DNA of 64,000 bases from Pseudodesulfovibrio sp. (GTDB taxonomy: Bacteria > Desulfobacterota > Desulfovibrionia > Desulfovibrionales > Desulfovibrionaceae): positions 1 through 64,000 of the forward strand of contig JAEINO010000008.1 of assembly GCA_016342345.1 (NCBI GenBank), read 5' to 3'. The notes below the pieces were generated by a model. The model was not told the origin of the DNA, did no database searches, and saw only the letters and a list, made by a program, of their open reading frames with translations. Shown here piece by piece: positions 35,724-44,841 of the stretch. Positions within the stretch are counted from its first letter, which is position 1; every line of letters begins with the position of its first letter. The position numbers and the translations under genes were made by a program.

Positions 35724-36905
35724 ATGCTTCATAGGCTTTGCCGTGCTTGCGACACACCACTAGGACAGAATTTTTTTTATCAGGAGCGGTGCGTTTTTTG
35801 GTATGGAGAGCGCAATGAGGCTCTTGATTCGGCAATATTGGATTCCACGCCGCCGGTTGGTCTTCGTTTTTGCCCCAACTGTGGCTTAATCCAGCTTGAT
35901 GTCACTGATGGGCTCACCAAGATTCTCAAGACTGTCTACAGTTCATCTTGCTCCAAACCAGGTGCGACGCACGGTCAAAACACAGCCTACTCCGAGAAAC
36001 TCACTGCCGATTATTTCAGGGCATACGAGGAACTCGCCGGGGACTGGATTCCAGAAGCCGTTCTTGAAATTGGATGTCAGTCGGGGAGACTGCTCTATGA
36101 TTACGAGAGGAGAGGGTCAAAAGTCTGCATCGGTGTGGAACCGAGCGATATACAGCCATTCAGTCGTCCGGACGGGACCAGGATTGATGTTCGACATGAC
36201 TTTTTCACTCCTGACGTGGTTGACAGTGATTTTGATTTTGCCTTTTGTTTACAGGTTCTTGAGCACATAGATCGTCCACAGGAATTTCTAGGTATGATGC
36301 GTGACGTGCTTCGCCCTGGAGGTCGTATTCTCATTGGTGTTCCCAATGAGGAACTTGCATTGATCAGTGGCAACATAGGCATGGTCATTCATCAACATCT
36401 CAATTATTTCACCAGGGATTCGCTTGGGTATTTGCTTGGCCAGGCCGGGTTCAAGCCTTTGCGATATATTCATACGCAAGATCAGCCGTTGTATGTGCTT
36501 GCCGAAAAATGCGAACCGTCTGTTCAACCTTCGCCTATAGAGTGCGCCCCAAGCTTGAAAGCCTTGGCCAACGAGTATGTGGCGAGTATGCAGGACAAGT
36601 TTGACTTTATTCGGGAAATAGTTCGCAGATCCGAAGGCAAAGTCGGTTTGTACGGAGCCAATTGCGCCATGGCGAATATTTTTTCATGGATGACGGATAT
36701 TGATGAATCAAAATTGATGGTGTTTGACGGGGATCCCAAAAAACAGGGTAAATATTACAGCGGTATACCGTTGAAAATTCATGCCCCGGCGGACCTGTGT
36801 CATGTCGATGATGTCATCGTTGTTCCATATCGTTTGCAGGATCAAATTATTAGTTACCTGACTCACACTCACCCCATCTCTGCAACTGTTCACAGATTGT
36901 ACTAA
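35724..36905 (+). CDS. Class I SAM methyltransferase with zinc-binding N-terminus and C-terminal extension
   Basis: 393 residues. Cys6/Cys9 and Cys50/Cys53 form the zinc-binding N-terminus, VLEIGCQSGRL (113-123) is SAM motif I, and residues 290-393 form a C-terminal domain with a Rossmann-like VGLYGANCAMANIF motif. This matches the methyltransf_13/23/14 layout of sugar C-methyltransferases such as TylC3. CGGAGGA is the ribosome-binding site. Sugar C- or O-methylation is expected. Confidence 0.86.
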   Translation: MLHRLCRACDTPLGQNFFYQERCVFWYGERNEALDSAILDSTPPVGLRFCPNCGLIQLDVTDGLTKILKTVYSSSCSKPGATHGQNTAYSEKLTADYFRAYEELAGDWIPEAVLEIGCQSGRLLYDYERRGSKVCIGVEPSDIQPFSRPDGTRIDVRHDFFTPDVVDSDFDFAFCLQVLEHIDRPQEFLGMMRDVLRPGGRILIGVPNEELALISGNIGMVIHQHLNYFTRDSLGYLLGQAGFKPLRYIHTQDQPLYVLAEKCEPSVQPSPIECAPSLKALANEYVASMQDKFDFIREIVRRSEGKVGLYGANCAMANIFSWMTDIDESKLMVFDGDPKKQGKYYSGIPLKIHAPADLCHVDDVIVVPYRLQDQIISYLTHTHPISATVHRLY

Positions 36906-36921
36906 TTCTGGAGTAATGATC

Positions 36922-38470
36922 ATGGAAAAGAAGAAAACCGTACTGCTGGTCAATCCAGTGTTTCAATTTGAAAAGCATTTGGTTGAGCGGGGGGCTCAGA
37001 CGGAGGGCCAAGCCTCGATTGTATCCTCCTCTGGGACTTCTGCAAATCGGTGGGTATTTGAAGAAAAACGGGTATGATGTCGAGATTCTTGATGCTCCGC
37101 TTGAGCCTAATCCCTTTTTGTATATTGATCGTATCTGCAAGGAGAAGGACATACTGGCTGTAGGTTTTACGGTCAAGACAGGCCCTCCACTTCTGTTTGC
37201 AATGCAGGCCAGTTATTATATCAAGCGAAACTATCCGGATATAGTTATCATGTGGGGCGGAGTATTGCCGACCTCCATGCCAGAGGAAGTTTTGCGGCAG
37301 ACCTTTGCCGACTACGTGGTCGTCGGGCATGGAGAAGAAAGTTCCCTTGCCATTTGCAATGCTGTCCGTGACGGGAAAAGAGACATTGAGTACCCTGGTG
37401 TCTGTTATTTGAAGAACAATGAATTGTATTTTACCATGCAGGGACCTTTTTCCCATCACCATCCTGCGGATTGGGATATCCTTGGCGACAAGATAAACGC
37501 AGAGCAGTCTCCGTATCTTGCTGCACTCATGTTGAGCAAGGGATGTCCATTCAGGTGCTCATTTTGTTATCATCAAAACACGTTGGATCTTCTCAGTCCC
37601 CAAACGCAAAGATGGTTCCCAAAGCCGATGGAAACGGTGTTGCAGGAGATCGATACATTGCGAGCTCGTGGAGTCAACGTACTGACATTCATTGACGATT
37701 GTACCCTGATGAACAAGAACAGGGTGAAGCTCCTTTCAAAGGAGCTTCGGAGTCGTGAAGTCTATATTGAACAATGTATAAGCCATGTTAATACATTGGA
37801 TTCTGAGGTAATCGAGGAAATTGCCCCGTTTACGCAGCAGATTGCATATTCCATAGAAACCGTTTCACCTCGGCTGCAAAAGATACTCAACAAGCGCGTT
37901 TCCGTGGATCATGTCAAAGAGGTTGACAAGGCACTTGCCAGGAATGATGTAAATAGCATTCATAACTTCATTTTTGGTATTCCTTCGGAAACAGATGAAG
38001 ATTTGCGTAAGATCATCGAGTTGGCGGTTCAGTTACGACAAATCAATCCATATCTGCGACTGACAGGTATTTTTTGCATCCCCTATCCGAATTCCACCCT
38101 TGAAGGATGGCTGATTGAAAATCGTAAAATTTCCATTACCAGAGATTTACGGATTCTCAGCACGGCAGACATGTATTCGCGTTCCATCAGTCCGGTTTAC
38201 CAGCCATGGATTACCGATCCTGATGATAAACAGTTTTACGAGGATTTCTATTATCTCTTCGATGCCGTGTTTGCCAGTTGGTTCAACAGTGATGACGAAC
38301 GGGTCAAAAGCCTGCTGAAGGTAAAGAGGCTCGCCAGACTCTTTGAGCCAGCTTTGGGGCTTGAGCCGGTTCCGGGAAAGGCTCCGTATCTTTTGGATGA
38401 GCAGCTTCAAGCTCCTGATACACCATATCCTTTGGTCAAAAAGCGATTTTTAACGGACCGGGTGGGGTAG
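36922..38470 (+). CDS. B12-binding radical SAM protein with apparent frameshift near the N-terminus
   Basis: About 515 residues if one base is skipped. Frame 1 starts at ATG 36922 (GGAG 8 nt upstream) with KTVLLVNPVF, the usual first strand of the B12-binding domain. Frame 2 carries RLYPPLGLLQIGGYL and the rest. Both meet in a six-G run at 36989-36994; with five Gs the protein reads through in the expected order (VERGLRRRAKPRLY). CPFRCSFC is the radical SAM cluster motif and SKGCP precedes it. Members include methyltransferases and BchE/HpnP-like enzymes. As sequenced, the gene starts at an internal site (ATG 36968), lacking the first strand. Confidence 0.8.
36989..36994 (+). repeat. Six-G homopolymer at apparent frameshift
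   Basis: Removing one G joins two frames into a complete B12-binding radical SAM protein. See gene entry at 36922. Confidence 0.7.
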
Positions 38471-38533
38471 TTTGCGAACATATTGGCACAGCCGGAATCT
38501 ACTTGTAGTGGTGTCTGCTTCCCTTGCCGATGA

Positions 38534-38541
38534 GGGGGGGG
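38534..38541 (+). repeat. Poly-G (8) tract before TIM-barrel gene
   Basis: Eight Gs in the 130 bp between the radical SAM gene and the TIM-barrel gene. A short ATG-started frame (from 38530) crosses it. With seven Gs that frame would run on into the downstream gene, so tract length could switch it between a fused and separate start. No phase variation is shown. Confidence 0.6.
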
Positions 38542-38602
38542 TATTGTCTGCACACAGCGTGGTTTCAAGAGGGATTCAACGAGTTGTAAAGTCGGAGTGG
38601 GC

Positions 38603-39403
38603 GTGTCTGTGCGACCAGCAATAACTTTCGCTATTCAGGGAATAGTTGATCCCGAGTACGTCGATTATGCAGACCGGATAGTATATGCGGCATCCGTTTT
38701 TAGTGACGATCTGGATGGTGTGGAGATAGGCCTGCATGGGCACATGGCGGAATCTCTTGCAGAGCGGGTTTTGCTTCCTCATGTGTTCGAGAGTCTTGAA
38801 TGTTTTTCGCGCAACACGCTTCATTTTGCAATGCATCCCCTTCATCCTTTGACGGAAAAGGACATTGGTGCAATCGTCAGGATGTGCTCGGTGCTTTTTG
38901 AACGTGGTCTGGTCAGAGGCGCGAGTTTTCATTTGGACATGGAGCCCTGTTTTGAGCGTGTTCAGGCAGCCGTGCCAGAAGGCCTCCCTCTTTCTTTTGA
39001 GAATCTCGACATCCAATCGCCTGGTTTTGGTTCATTGGAAGCCGTAAGTAATGCCGCTGGACGGTTTCCATCATGGGGCATTGTGCTTGATATTGCACAT
39101 GTGGTTGAAATGCAGGTCCTGGGGGGTGTTGGTGTTGGAGAGTTCTTTGACGCCCTGAGTAACAGGATCAGTCAGATTCATTTTTCTTTGCCGGGACATC
39201 ATTATCCGAAACAAGTGCTTTGGTCTGGTTTTAAAGCCATGCACAGCTTTGCCTTTCTTGACGGAGAAGCCGCAAAGAAGGCTTACCACGCTGCACCACT
39301 TGGGACAGTGGAAAACATTACTCTGGAGGGGGTTTTGCCGCCTAACCGGGAAGATTTTCTCCGGGAAGAGATTCGTTTTTTGCGACAGGGCTGGCTTTCC
39401 TAG
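38603..39403 (+). CDS. Sugar phosphate isomerase/epimerase-like TIM-barrel protein
   Basis: 266 residues, TIM-barrel composition: DGVEIGLHGH, LHFAMHPLHP, SFENLDIQS, GIVLDIAHV and IHFSLPGHHY resemble the xylose-isomerase-like AP-endonuclease-2 superfamily, which uses metal-bound His/Glu/Asp for isomerisation or hydrolysis. The start is uncertain: three GTGs (38597, 38603, 38609) sit together; 38603 has GGAG best spaced. Last gene of the rightward unit. Substrate unknown. Confidence 0.72.
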   Translation: MSVRPAITFAIQGIVDPEYVDYADRIVYAASVFSDDLDGVEIGLHGHMAESLAERVLLPHVFESLECFSRNTLHFAMHPLHPLTEKDIGAIVRMCSVLFERGLVRGASFHLDMEPCFERVQAAVPEGLPLSFENLDIQSPGFGSLEAVSNAAGRFPSWGIVLDIAHVVEMQVLGGVGVGEFFDALSNRISQIHFSLPGHHYPKQVLWSGFKAMHSFAFLDGEAAKKAYHAAPLGTVENITLEGVLPPNREDFLREEIRFLRQGWLS

Positions 39404-39425
39404 TTCCCTCGAAGATGAGCCGTTC

Positions 39426-40421
39426 CTACTTTTGATTGTTGGCAGAGAATATGCGAATTTTTGGATCATATACGTCAAGGGCGGCAAGGCAGCCGTTGTC
39501 CCCGATGCGTGGAGAAAGGCTGTGTATACTGACGCCGTGGGCAGTATTGTCCGAGAGAATAACAGAAGATAAAGGTTCGCCATTCTTGTTGCATGTGATC
39601 AGACCGTTCGGGGTTCCGAAAATCAGATTCTCTCCGTTTGAACAGGCTCCTCTGCTTTCATGGGAATAGACAGTTCTTGTGGTTTCCCGGAATCCTGAGG
39701 TTTCAAAAGACTCAAGCAGGGGAAACCAGTGATCCGTCAGGCATAGTTTGCCCGCGTGCTCGATAAACTGCCGGGGCCACAGCAATACGTCCATGCGGTG
39801 TTTTTCAGCGGGTTTTTCAGGGGCATTCAGATCAACGGAATACACATTGCGGCGCAGTGCATGTCTATCCTGCATGATGAAATAGAGCCGCTTTCCATGT
39901 TGGGCGAAATGCATCATGTGAAGGGCTTCATCCCGGTCTGGCAGACTCTTTTCGAGATTTAGCTTGGTTGTTGTCGTCAATTCCTGGTTGACGTGGGCTA
40001 TTTCTCTTCCTGCATCAGAGGCAATCCAGATGCCTGTCTTGTCTGGCCACAGACGGGCTGCGCACAGCTTATCGCTCTGGATAATCTGAAGTTGTCTTTT
40101 GTTTTTGAAAAATCTGACAATGGGAAGATTGTGTTCCGTTACGACCACCACATCTGTTCCCGGCATCCAGGCGATATTGACTGGAGCGTTGAGTTTGTCC
40201 TGTCCATACACGGCAACCTGGATCCAGGAAGGTGCATCGGGCTGAGTGGGGGGTAACTGGTATTTCTTTCCCAGGGAATGGAGATGCCGGACCATTGCGT
40301 TCCATATGTCGCTTCCTATGAACCGGGATCTGGCTTCTTCATCGGGCAACGCGCGTACCAGTGATTCATATGTATCAAGACAAAGGTTGATTTCTTTTCG
40401 TATGGTGTGAGCCGACGTCAT
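39426..40421 (-). CDS. Hypothetical protein, beta-propeller-like
   Basis: 331 residues, not recognised by name. After a helical 65-residue start it has repeated short strands (VVVVTEHNLPIVRFF, GIWIASDAGREIAHV, RLYFIMQDRHAL, NLIFGTPNGLITCN, KIRIFSANN) spaced about 45 residues, as in NHL/propeller proteins. It has no signal peptide. The start overlaps the preceding gene's stop by 4 bp, so it belongs to the NeuA operon. It may bind a glycan or a protein partner. Confidence 0.62.
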   Translation of the reverse strand: MTSAHTIRKEINLCLDTYESLVRALPDEEARSRFIGSDIWNAMVRHLHSLGKKYQLPPTQPDAPSWIQVAVYGQDKLNAPVNIAWMPGTDVVVVTEHNLPIVRFFKNKRQLQIIQSDKLCAARLWPDKTGIWIASDAGREIAHVNQELTTTTKLNLEKSLPDRDEALHMMHFAQHGKRLYFIMQDRHALRRNVYSVDLNAPEKPAEKHRMDVLLWPRQFIEHAGKLCLTDHWFPLLESFETSGFRETTRTVYSHESRGACSNGENLIFGTPNGLITCNKNGEPLSSVILSDNTAHGVSIHSLSPRIGDNGCLAALDVYDPKIRIFSANNQK

Positions 40422-41377
40422 TGGGAAGCTCCTTCAATGCAGAGCTTCAACTGTAACATGTCGATTTCGTTGTCTACAAGCAGGGCCTCATGTGTAGATA
40501 GGCGAACTCCCTGCATGGGATGATTCGGAAGATGCTCATGTGTCTTGGTAAGGGTTTCAATCGTACCGATGGTTATGTGTTTTGTCAGGCAGAACACTTC
40601 GGGAAAAGCCTGCCTTCCCCAGATGGGTTCATCTTTGTCGTTCAGCATTTTCTTTGAGCCTTGCGCCCTTCGCCACATGCCGCAGACTGGTTCGAAGAAT
40701 GCTTCGGAATCGTATTCTCCACCCGTACTTTCTTTTTTAATTACACAGTGAACCGAAGAGTTCTCTTCATAGGCTTCGGAAAAAGTGGTTCGTACCATGC
40801 CTTTCGAGATTTTTGCTTCGGTTCTGAAAACGCCTCGCGGAGTTGCGGCCAGTAATGTTGCAACACCATGCTGGCTTTTTTCATGATCTTCGATCAGGCG
40901 TGTTTCGAAAATTCCGTCTGTTCCTGTTTGGTCAGTCATGTCAAGAGGGCGGATCGAGTCGATGTTGTAGAGCTTGCGGAATTGGCACGGGTGGTCGTCC
41001 GGTTCGACGCAGGAGTATATAACCGCGGTCTCATTTTTTTCAAGAAGGTCCAGAGCCCGGTTGATTGATTCTGAGGAGATAAGAGGCCCGGCACCTGAGA
41101 TGATCATGATGTGTTCGGCAGAGATACCGAGCTGGATGGCCGCAGAACGGATGATTGTCATTGCACCCATGCAGTCGGGAACGGACACTGAGGGAAGGTC
41201 CAGATCCGCATGGATTCGTGTGCTTTCGCTCGATGAAGCAATGAAATGGATGTTTTTCACCCTTGAGACATCTTTCAGAGTCCTGTGAATTCGCGGCAGG
41301 GCTTGATGGCAGTAATGCGAACTCCACGGCAGGTTTTCGCGGAATGCGTCTAATATTAATACGGATATGGGCATCAT
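40418..41377 (-). CDS. Cytidylyltransferase-like protein with C-terminal extension
   Basis: 319 residues from the first of two adjacent ATGs. SVLILDAFRENLPW opens a GT-A-type fold; IMIISGAGPLISSESINRALDLL and DHPCQFRKLY resemble the acceptor-binding half of CMP-NeuA-type enzymes. The CTP-binding ARxGSKxxxxKN loop of NeuA is not seen, so it may be inactive or have another nucleotide. The last 100 residues (SGGEYDSEAFFEPV onward) are not typical. It lies directly after neuA in the same direction. Confidence 0.6.
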   Translation of the reverse strand: MMPISVLILDAFRENLPWSSHYCHQALPRIHRTLKDVSRVKNIHFIASSSESTRIHADLDLPSVSVPDCMGAMTIIRSAAIQLGISAEHIMIISGAGPLISSESINRALDLLEKNETAVIYSCVEPDDHPCQFRKLYNIDSIRPLDMTDQTGTDGIFETRLIEDHEKSQHGVATLLAATPRGVFRTEAKISKGMVRTTFSEAYEENSSVHCVIKKESTGGEYDSEAFFEPVCGMWRRAQGSKKMLNDKDEPIWGRQAFPEVFCLTKHITIGTIETLTKTHEHLPNHPMQGVRLSTHEALLVDNEIDMLQLKLCIEGASQ

Positions 41378-41390
41378 TTTTTGGTTTGCC

Positions 41391-42077
41391 TCAGGCTGCA
41401 TATTTAAACACATTCAGACCATTTCGAATAATCTCTTCGGCAAGAGCAAGGTCGTTGAAAGTGTCGATATCTATCCATTCGAGAGGTTCTTTTAGAACGT
41501 GGAAAAAGGGACGGTCATTGACGCCGGGATTTTTTCCCGTGAAGTACCCGTAGGGCCGGTACCAGCGACTCTCGTTGGCATCAACCTGAATAGATGGAAC
41601 AATTGGACTCAGATTTCCGTCAGCGTCGCATCGCACGAAGGCGTCAGAGCTGGTAACGATTTCCCGGACAGTGAGGACAGGGCTGTATCCTTCCCGTCCC
41701 TTGTTTACTAAATGAGCCAGAAGTGCCGGGGTTCTGAACGGGTGAGTCGGGTACAACGTGGTACAAAAGTCCGGGTGAAAACCTTCTTTTGCCAATTGGG
41801 AAAGGAGGTGGTTCTCGGCACCACTGACAGAGTCCTTGTCTCCCGCCAGTTCCACAGGGCGCAGGAAGGGGACTTCAGCCCCGTAGTGAATGGCAATTTC
41901 AGCCAGTTCCGCGTCTTCTGTGGAGACGATGATGCGGTCAAAGCATTTTGCTTCCTGTGCGAGTATGATGGAGTGGGCCACCAAAGGAATTCCCCCCAGA
42001 AGGCGGAGGTTTTTTCTGGGAATTCCCTTTGAGCATCCCCGAGCTGGGATGACAGCCAATGAATTGAAATTGCTCAT
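41391..42077 (-). CDS. neuA: Acylneuraminate cytidylyltransferase (NeuA-like)
   Basis: 228 residues. AVIPARGCSKGIPRKN is the CTP-binding loop and RIIVSTEDAELA, LYPTHPFR and WIDIDTFNDLALAEE the later family segments. It makes a CMP-nonulosonate from CTP. This is the second canonical NeuA of the window, next to a 2-epimerase (42081) that could feed ManNAc-type precursor, so this unit may serve a sialic-acid-like route, separate from the PseG unit. It follows the epimerase gene by 3 bp. Confidence 0.9.
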   Translation of the reverse strand: MSNFNSLAVIPARGCSKGIPRKNLRLLGGIPLVAHSIILAQEAKCFDRIIVSTEDAELAEIAIHYGAEVPFLRPVELAGDKDSVSGAENHLLSQLAKEGFHPDFCTTLYPTHPFRTPALLAHLVNKGREGYSPVLTVREIVTSSDAFVRCDADGNLSPIVPSIQVDANESRWYRPYGYFTGKNPGVNDRPFFHVLKEPLEWIDIDTFNDLALAEEIIRNGLNVFKYAA

Positions 42078-42080
42078 GCG

Positions 42081-43190
42081 TTACACCCTTCCAAGTGGGT
42101 TTTGAAAGCGATGATCCAGATCTGCGAGGATGCGATCTGCTGTATGTCCGTCCCAGTACGCGGGTGGACAGGGAGCCGGTCTTGCGGAATCCAGTTCGTC
42201 AAGAACAGCATTTTCAATTTCTTGAGCGCTCACCAACCGATTCGTTCCGGCCGTACAGGTGATTGGTCGTTCCGTGTTTGGCCTGACAGTCAGGCAGGGG
42301 ATGCCGAGGACCGTGGTTTCTTCCTGCAATCCGCCGGAATCGGTTATGACAAGATGGGATTTGTGAACCAGTGAGAGAAAGTCGACGTACCCGAGCGGGG
42401 CGATCATGAAAATGTTCTGCATTGAGTCAAGGTTGTCCAGCAATCCCTGTTTCTGCAGTTGTTCGCGTGTTCTTGGATGCAGGGGCAGGATGACGGCTAT
42501 TTCCCTGGAGATGCGTTCAAGGGCTTTGACGATGGTGGAAAGGATCTTCGGGTCATCCACGTTTCCTGGGCGATGCAATGTGGCAAGAATATACCTGTCT
42601 TGTGGCAGGTCGAATTGCTTCCAGGTTTGGCGGCTTTCGATGACGGGCAGCAGTTTGTAGAGCGAGTCGATCATGCAGTTTCCAACTAGAGAAATTCGTT
42701 GGGGATCGGTTCCTTCCCGGACAAGGTTGTCAGAGGCGTCTTGGGAGGGAGTCCAGAGAATTGAGGACATGGAATCCGTGAGGATACGGTTTATTTCCTC
42801 GGGCATGGACATGTCGCGGCTGCGAAGGCCTGCTTCCAGATGTGCCACGGGTATGTTCAATTTTGCAGATGCCAGCGCGCAGGCGAGAGTGGAATTGACA
42901 TCACCAGGAACGACGACAAGGTCAGGTCTGTTGTCGAGAAGATAGCGTTCATATGCGACAAGAACTGCCGCAGTTTGTGTGGCATGGCTTCCTGATCCGG
43001 CTTCGAGGTTTATTGTCGGGGCAGGGAGTTTCAGGTCTTCGAAAAACTGTGTTGACATATGGTAATCATAATGCTGTCCGGTGTGAACGATAGTTGGTTC
43101 AAATTCGTGGTGGCGGGAAAAGGCATGCCAGAGAGGGGCTATTTTCATGAAGTTGGGCCTTGCGGCCACGACAAGATGTATGCGTCTCAT
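42081..43190 (-). CDS. wecB: UDP-N-acetylglucosamine 2-epimerase (WecB/NeuC-like)
   Basis: 369 residues: VVAARPNFMKIAPLW, HTGQHYDYHMS, HLEAGLRSRDMSMPEEINR and ITDSGGLQEETTVLGIPCLTVR are family hallmarks. Non-hydrolysing members make UDP-ManNAc; NeuC-type relatives release ManNAc for NeuB, and the adjacent neuA allows either. The start at 43190 overlaps the upstream glycosyltransferase stop by 4 bp; the longer frame to 43250 is unsupported. It differs from the WbpI-type epimerase at 6963. Confidence 0.9.
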   Translation of the reverse strand: MRRIHLVVAARPNFMKIAPLWHAFSRHHEFEPTIVHTGQHYDYHMSTQFFEDLKLPAPTINLEAGSGSHATQTAAVLVAYERYLLDNRPDLVVVPGDVNSTLACALASAKLNIPVAHLEAGLRSRDMSMPEEINRILTDSMSSILWTPSQDASDNLVREGTDPQRISLVGNCMIDSLYKLLPVIESRQTWKQFDLPQDRYILATLHRPGNVDDPKILSTIVKALERISREIAVILPLHPRTREQLQKQGLLDNLDSMQNIFMIAPLGYVDFLSLVHKSHLVITDSGGLQEETTVLGIPCLTVRPNTERPITCTAGTNRLVSAQEIENAVLDELDSARPAPCPPAYWDGHTADRILADLDHRFQNPLGRV

Positions 43191-44416
43191 GATGCTTGCC
43201 CGTCCAGTTCTTTGTACAAGGTCACAAGCCGGTTTGCATCGTGCTTCCATGCAAGGGGGCCAAGTGCAGCTTTGTAGCCGTTTTCGGCTTTGCTGTGTGC
43301 CAGTTCTTCGTTGGCATGAATGAATGCGAGTTGATTAGAGAAATCAGCAGGATCATTGGCTCGGAACACGAATCCGCTATCCGTTTCTTCGACAATGCGC
43401 TTGAGAGGGCGGCAATCACTTACGAGTATCGGCTTTTTGCATACCATGTACTGGAACAGCTTGTGTGGTACTGTGGTGTGCGTGTGTTCGAAGTCATTGT
43501 GTGGAACAAGGCATACGCGACTCGCGTGAATATAGCTGTTAACCTTGTCGAACGGCTGCCAGAGAATTATCTCGACAATGTCGGAAATTCCCAGAAGTTC
43601 TGCCCGGTCTCGCAGCATTTTGGCATTTTCTTCTCCGGCTCCCACAAAGGTCAGGGCAAAGTTGGGAATGCGTTTTGTTGCCAAGGCTGCCCCTTCCAGT
43701 GCTGTATCCCACCCACGGTGCGGACCTATGCCACCAATGTAGGAAACCATCCATTTGTCTTTGTATCGATCAAGAATTTCTTGCGAGGCGTTTTCCTGTG
43801 GGAAATTGAATGTTGTCTTGTCTTCCGTGTTTGAAACAAGAACGACCTTGTCAGGGGATATGCCATACTTTGCAAATCGTTCTGCGCCTTCCGGGACGAC
43901 GACAATAACTCGCTCGCATTTGTGCAAGGCCTGTTTTTCATGCCATTGCCAAAGTGTATAGTTGAACAATATGGATGCCTTGAGGCGGCGATATGTGGAT
44001 AGGTTGGAACGCCATGCACGTTTGGCCGCAGGCATGTTTTCGTGAAAATCGGCCACAACAGGCAGGCCCCTCGGCTGGGTACAGTCAAGAACCAGCGGCA
44101 GGTAGGGGAAGTCATGAACATGCACGACATCCGGCTTGCACGTGTCGAGAAAATGCTCCACTACCGGCTTGATCCATGATTCGCGCAGACTGAAGTTGGC
44201 TTTGCGTCGTTGAAACCAGCTTGGCGGCGGAGACACATCGGCTCTGAGAATATTGATGCCTGGTTCGAAGGAATCGAATCCCGTGGTCGTTGTCGGGGTG
44301 GTTTTGGTGCACACAGTGACATTGTGTCCGGCAGCAGCCAAGACTCTTGCTTCTTTGGCGATACGGATATCGGGTGGAAATCCGTTGTTGCTGAGATGAA
44401 TCATGGCAATGTGCAT
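43187..44416 (-). CDS. Glycosyltransferase family 4
   Basis: 409 residues with the GT4 layout: N-terminal IRIAKEARVLAAAGHNV and HVHDFPYLPLVL, C-terminal SYIGGIGPHRGWDTAL, VGAGEE and PHKLFQYMVCKKPILVSDC (E-x7-E-type region modified). Retaining glycosyl transfer onto a lipid- or protein-linked glycan is expected. First gene of the leftward unit; a weak TTGACG (44487-44482, minus strand) with a poor -10 lies 70 bp upstream. Confidence 0.9.
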   Translation of the reverse strand: MHIAMIHLSNNGFPPDIRIAKEARVLAAAGHNVTVCTKTTPTTTTGFDSFEPGINILRADVSPPPSWFQRRKANFSLRESWIKPVVEHFLDTCKPDVVHVHDFPYLPLVLDCTQPRGLPVVADFHENMPAAKRAWRSNLSTYRRLKASILFNYTLWQWHEKQALHKCERVIVVVPEGAERFAKYGISPDKVVLVSNTEDKTTFNFPQENASQEILDRYKDKWMVSYIGGIGPHRGWDTALEGAALATKRIPNFALTFVGAGEENAKMLRDRAELLGISDIVEIILWQPFDKVNSYIHASRVCLVPHNDFEHTHTTVPHKLFQYMVCKKPILVSDCRPLKRIVEETDSGFVFRANDPADFSNQLAFIHANEELAHSKAENGYKAALGPLAWKHDANRLVTLYKELDGQAS

Positions 44417-44841
44417 AACTACAAAATCCTGTTACGATCTTTTAGTAAGTTTGTGAACAATTTTCTGGGCTATTTGAGCCGCGTCAAAAAAACAATTTTA
44501 GAGGGGCCCCTTTAACAGTTTGAAATCATAGCGCTAAGTCGGTTTTGTTCGTGAGGGTCCCCAACCTGATACTATGTATGAAAAGTTCGTGCCATTCATG
44601 CACAGTCCCGTGGCTGATGTAGTCATATCGGTGCTTTTGAAGATAATGTTTATAAGCTGAATGAAATGTTGTCGAATTGTAGAATGGGTCCAGAACGCGA
44701 AGGTCTTTTTTCCTTTTTATCCGGGTCAAGTTTACTTCTGTCTTTTTAGAAAAGTACACTCAACCCGGATGAACCGACTTTGTATCACCTTGAACCTGTC
44801 GCCACGCGAATGAATCGTTCCAGCCGGTAGCCTTCGGTGTG
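44417..44841. other. Intergenic region with imperfect inverted repeat and a small doubtful ORF
   Basis: 425 bp between the ankyrin gene and the GT4 gene (both minus). ATCCGGGT (44719-44726) and ACCCGGAT (44763-44770) are perfect inverted arms extended with mismatches, giving about 20 bp of imperfect stem. A minus-strand GTG frame (44759-44526, 77 codons) with plausible composition begins inside the stem but has no motif or good ribosome-binding site. AGGGGCCCCT palindrome at 44502-44511. Confidence 0.4.

Noticed and set aside
38472-38624. 50-codon frame from a TTG in the radical SAM/TIM-barrel gap
   Set aside because: Reads plausibly but has a rare start, overlaps the next gene and has no motif.
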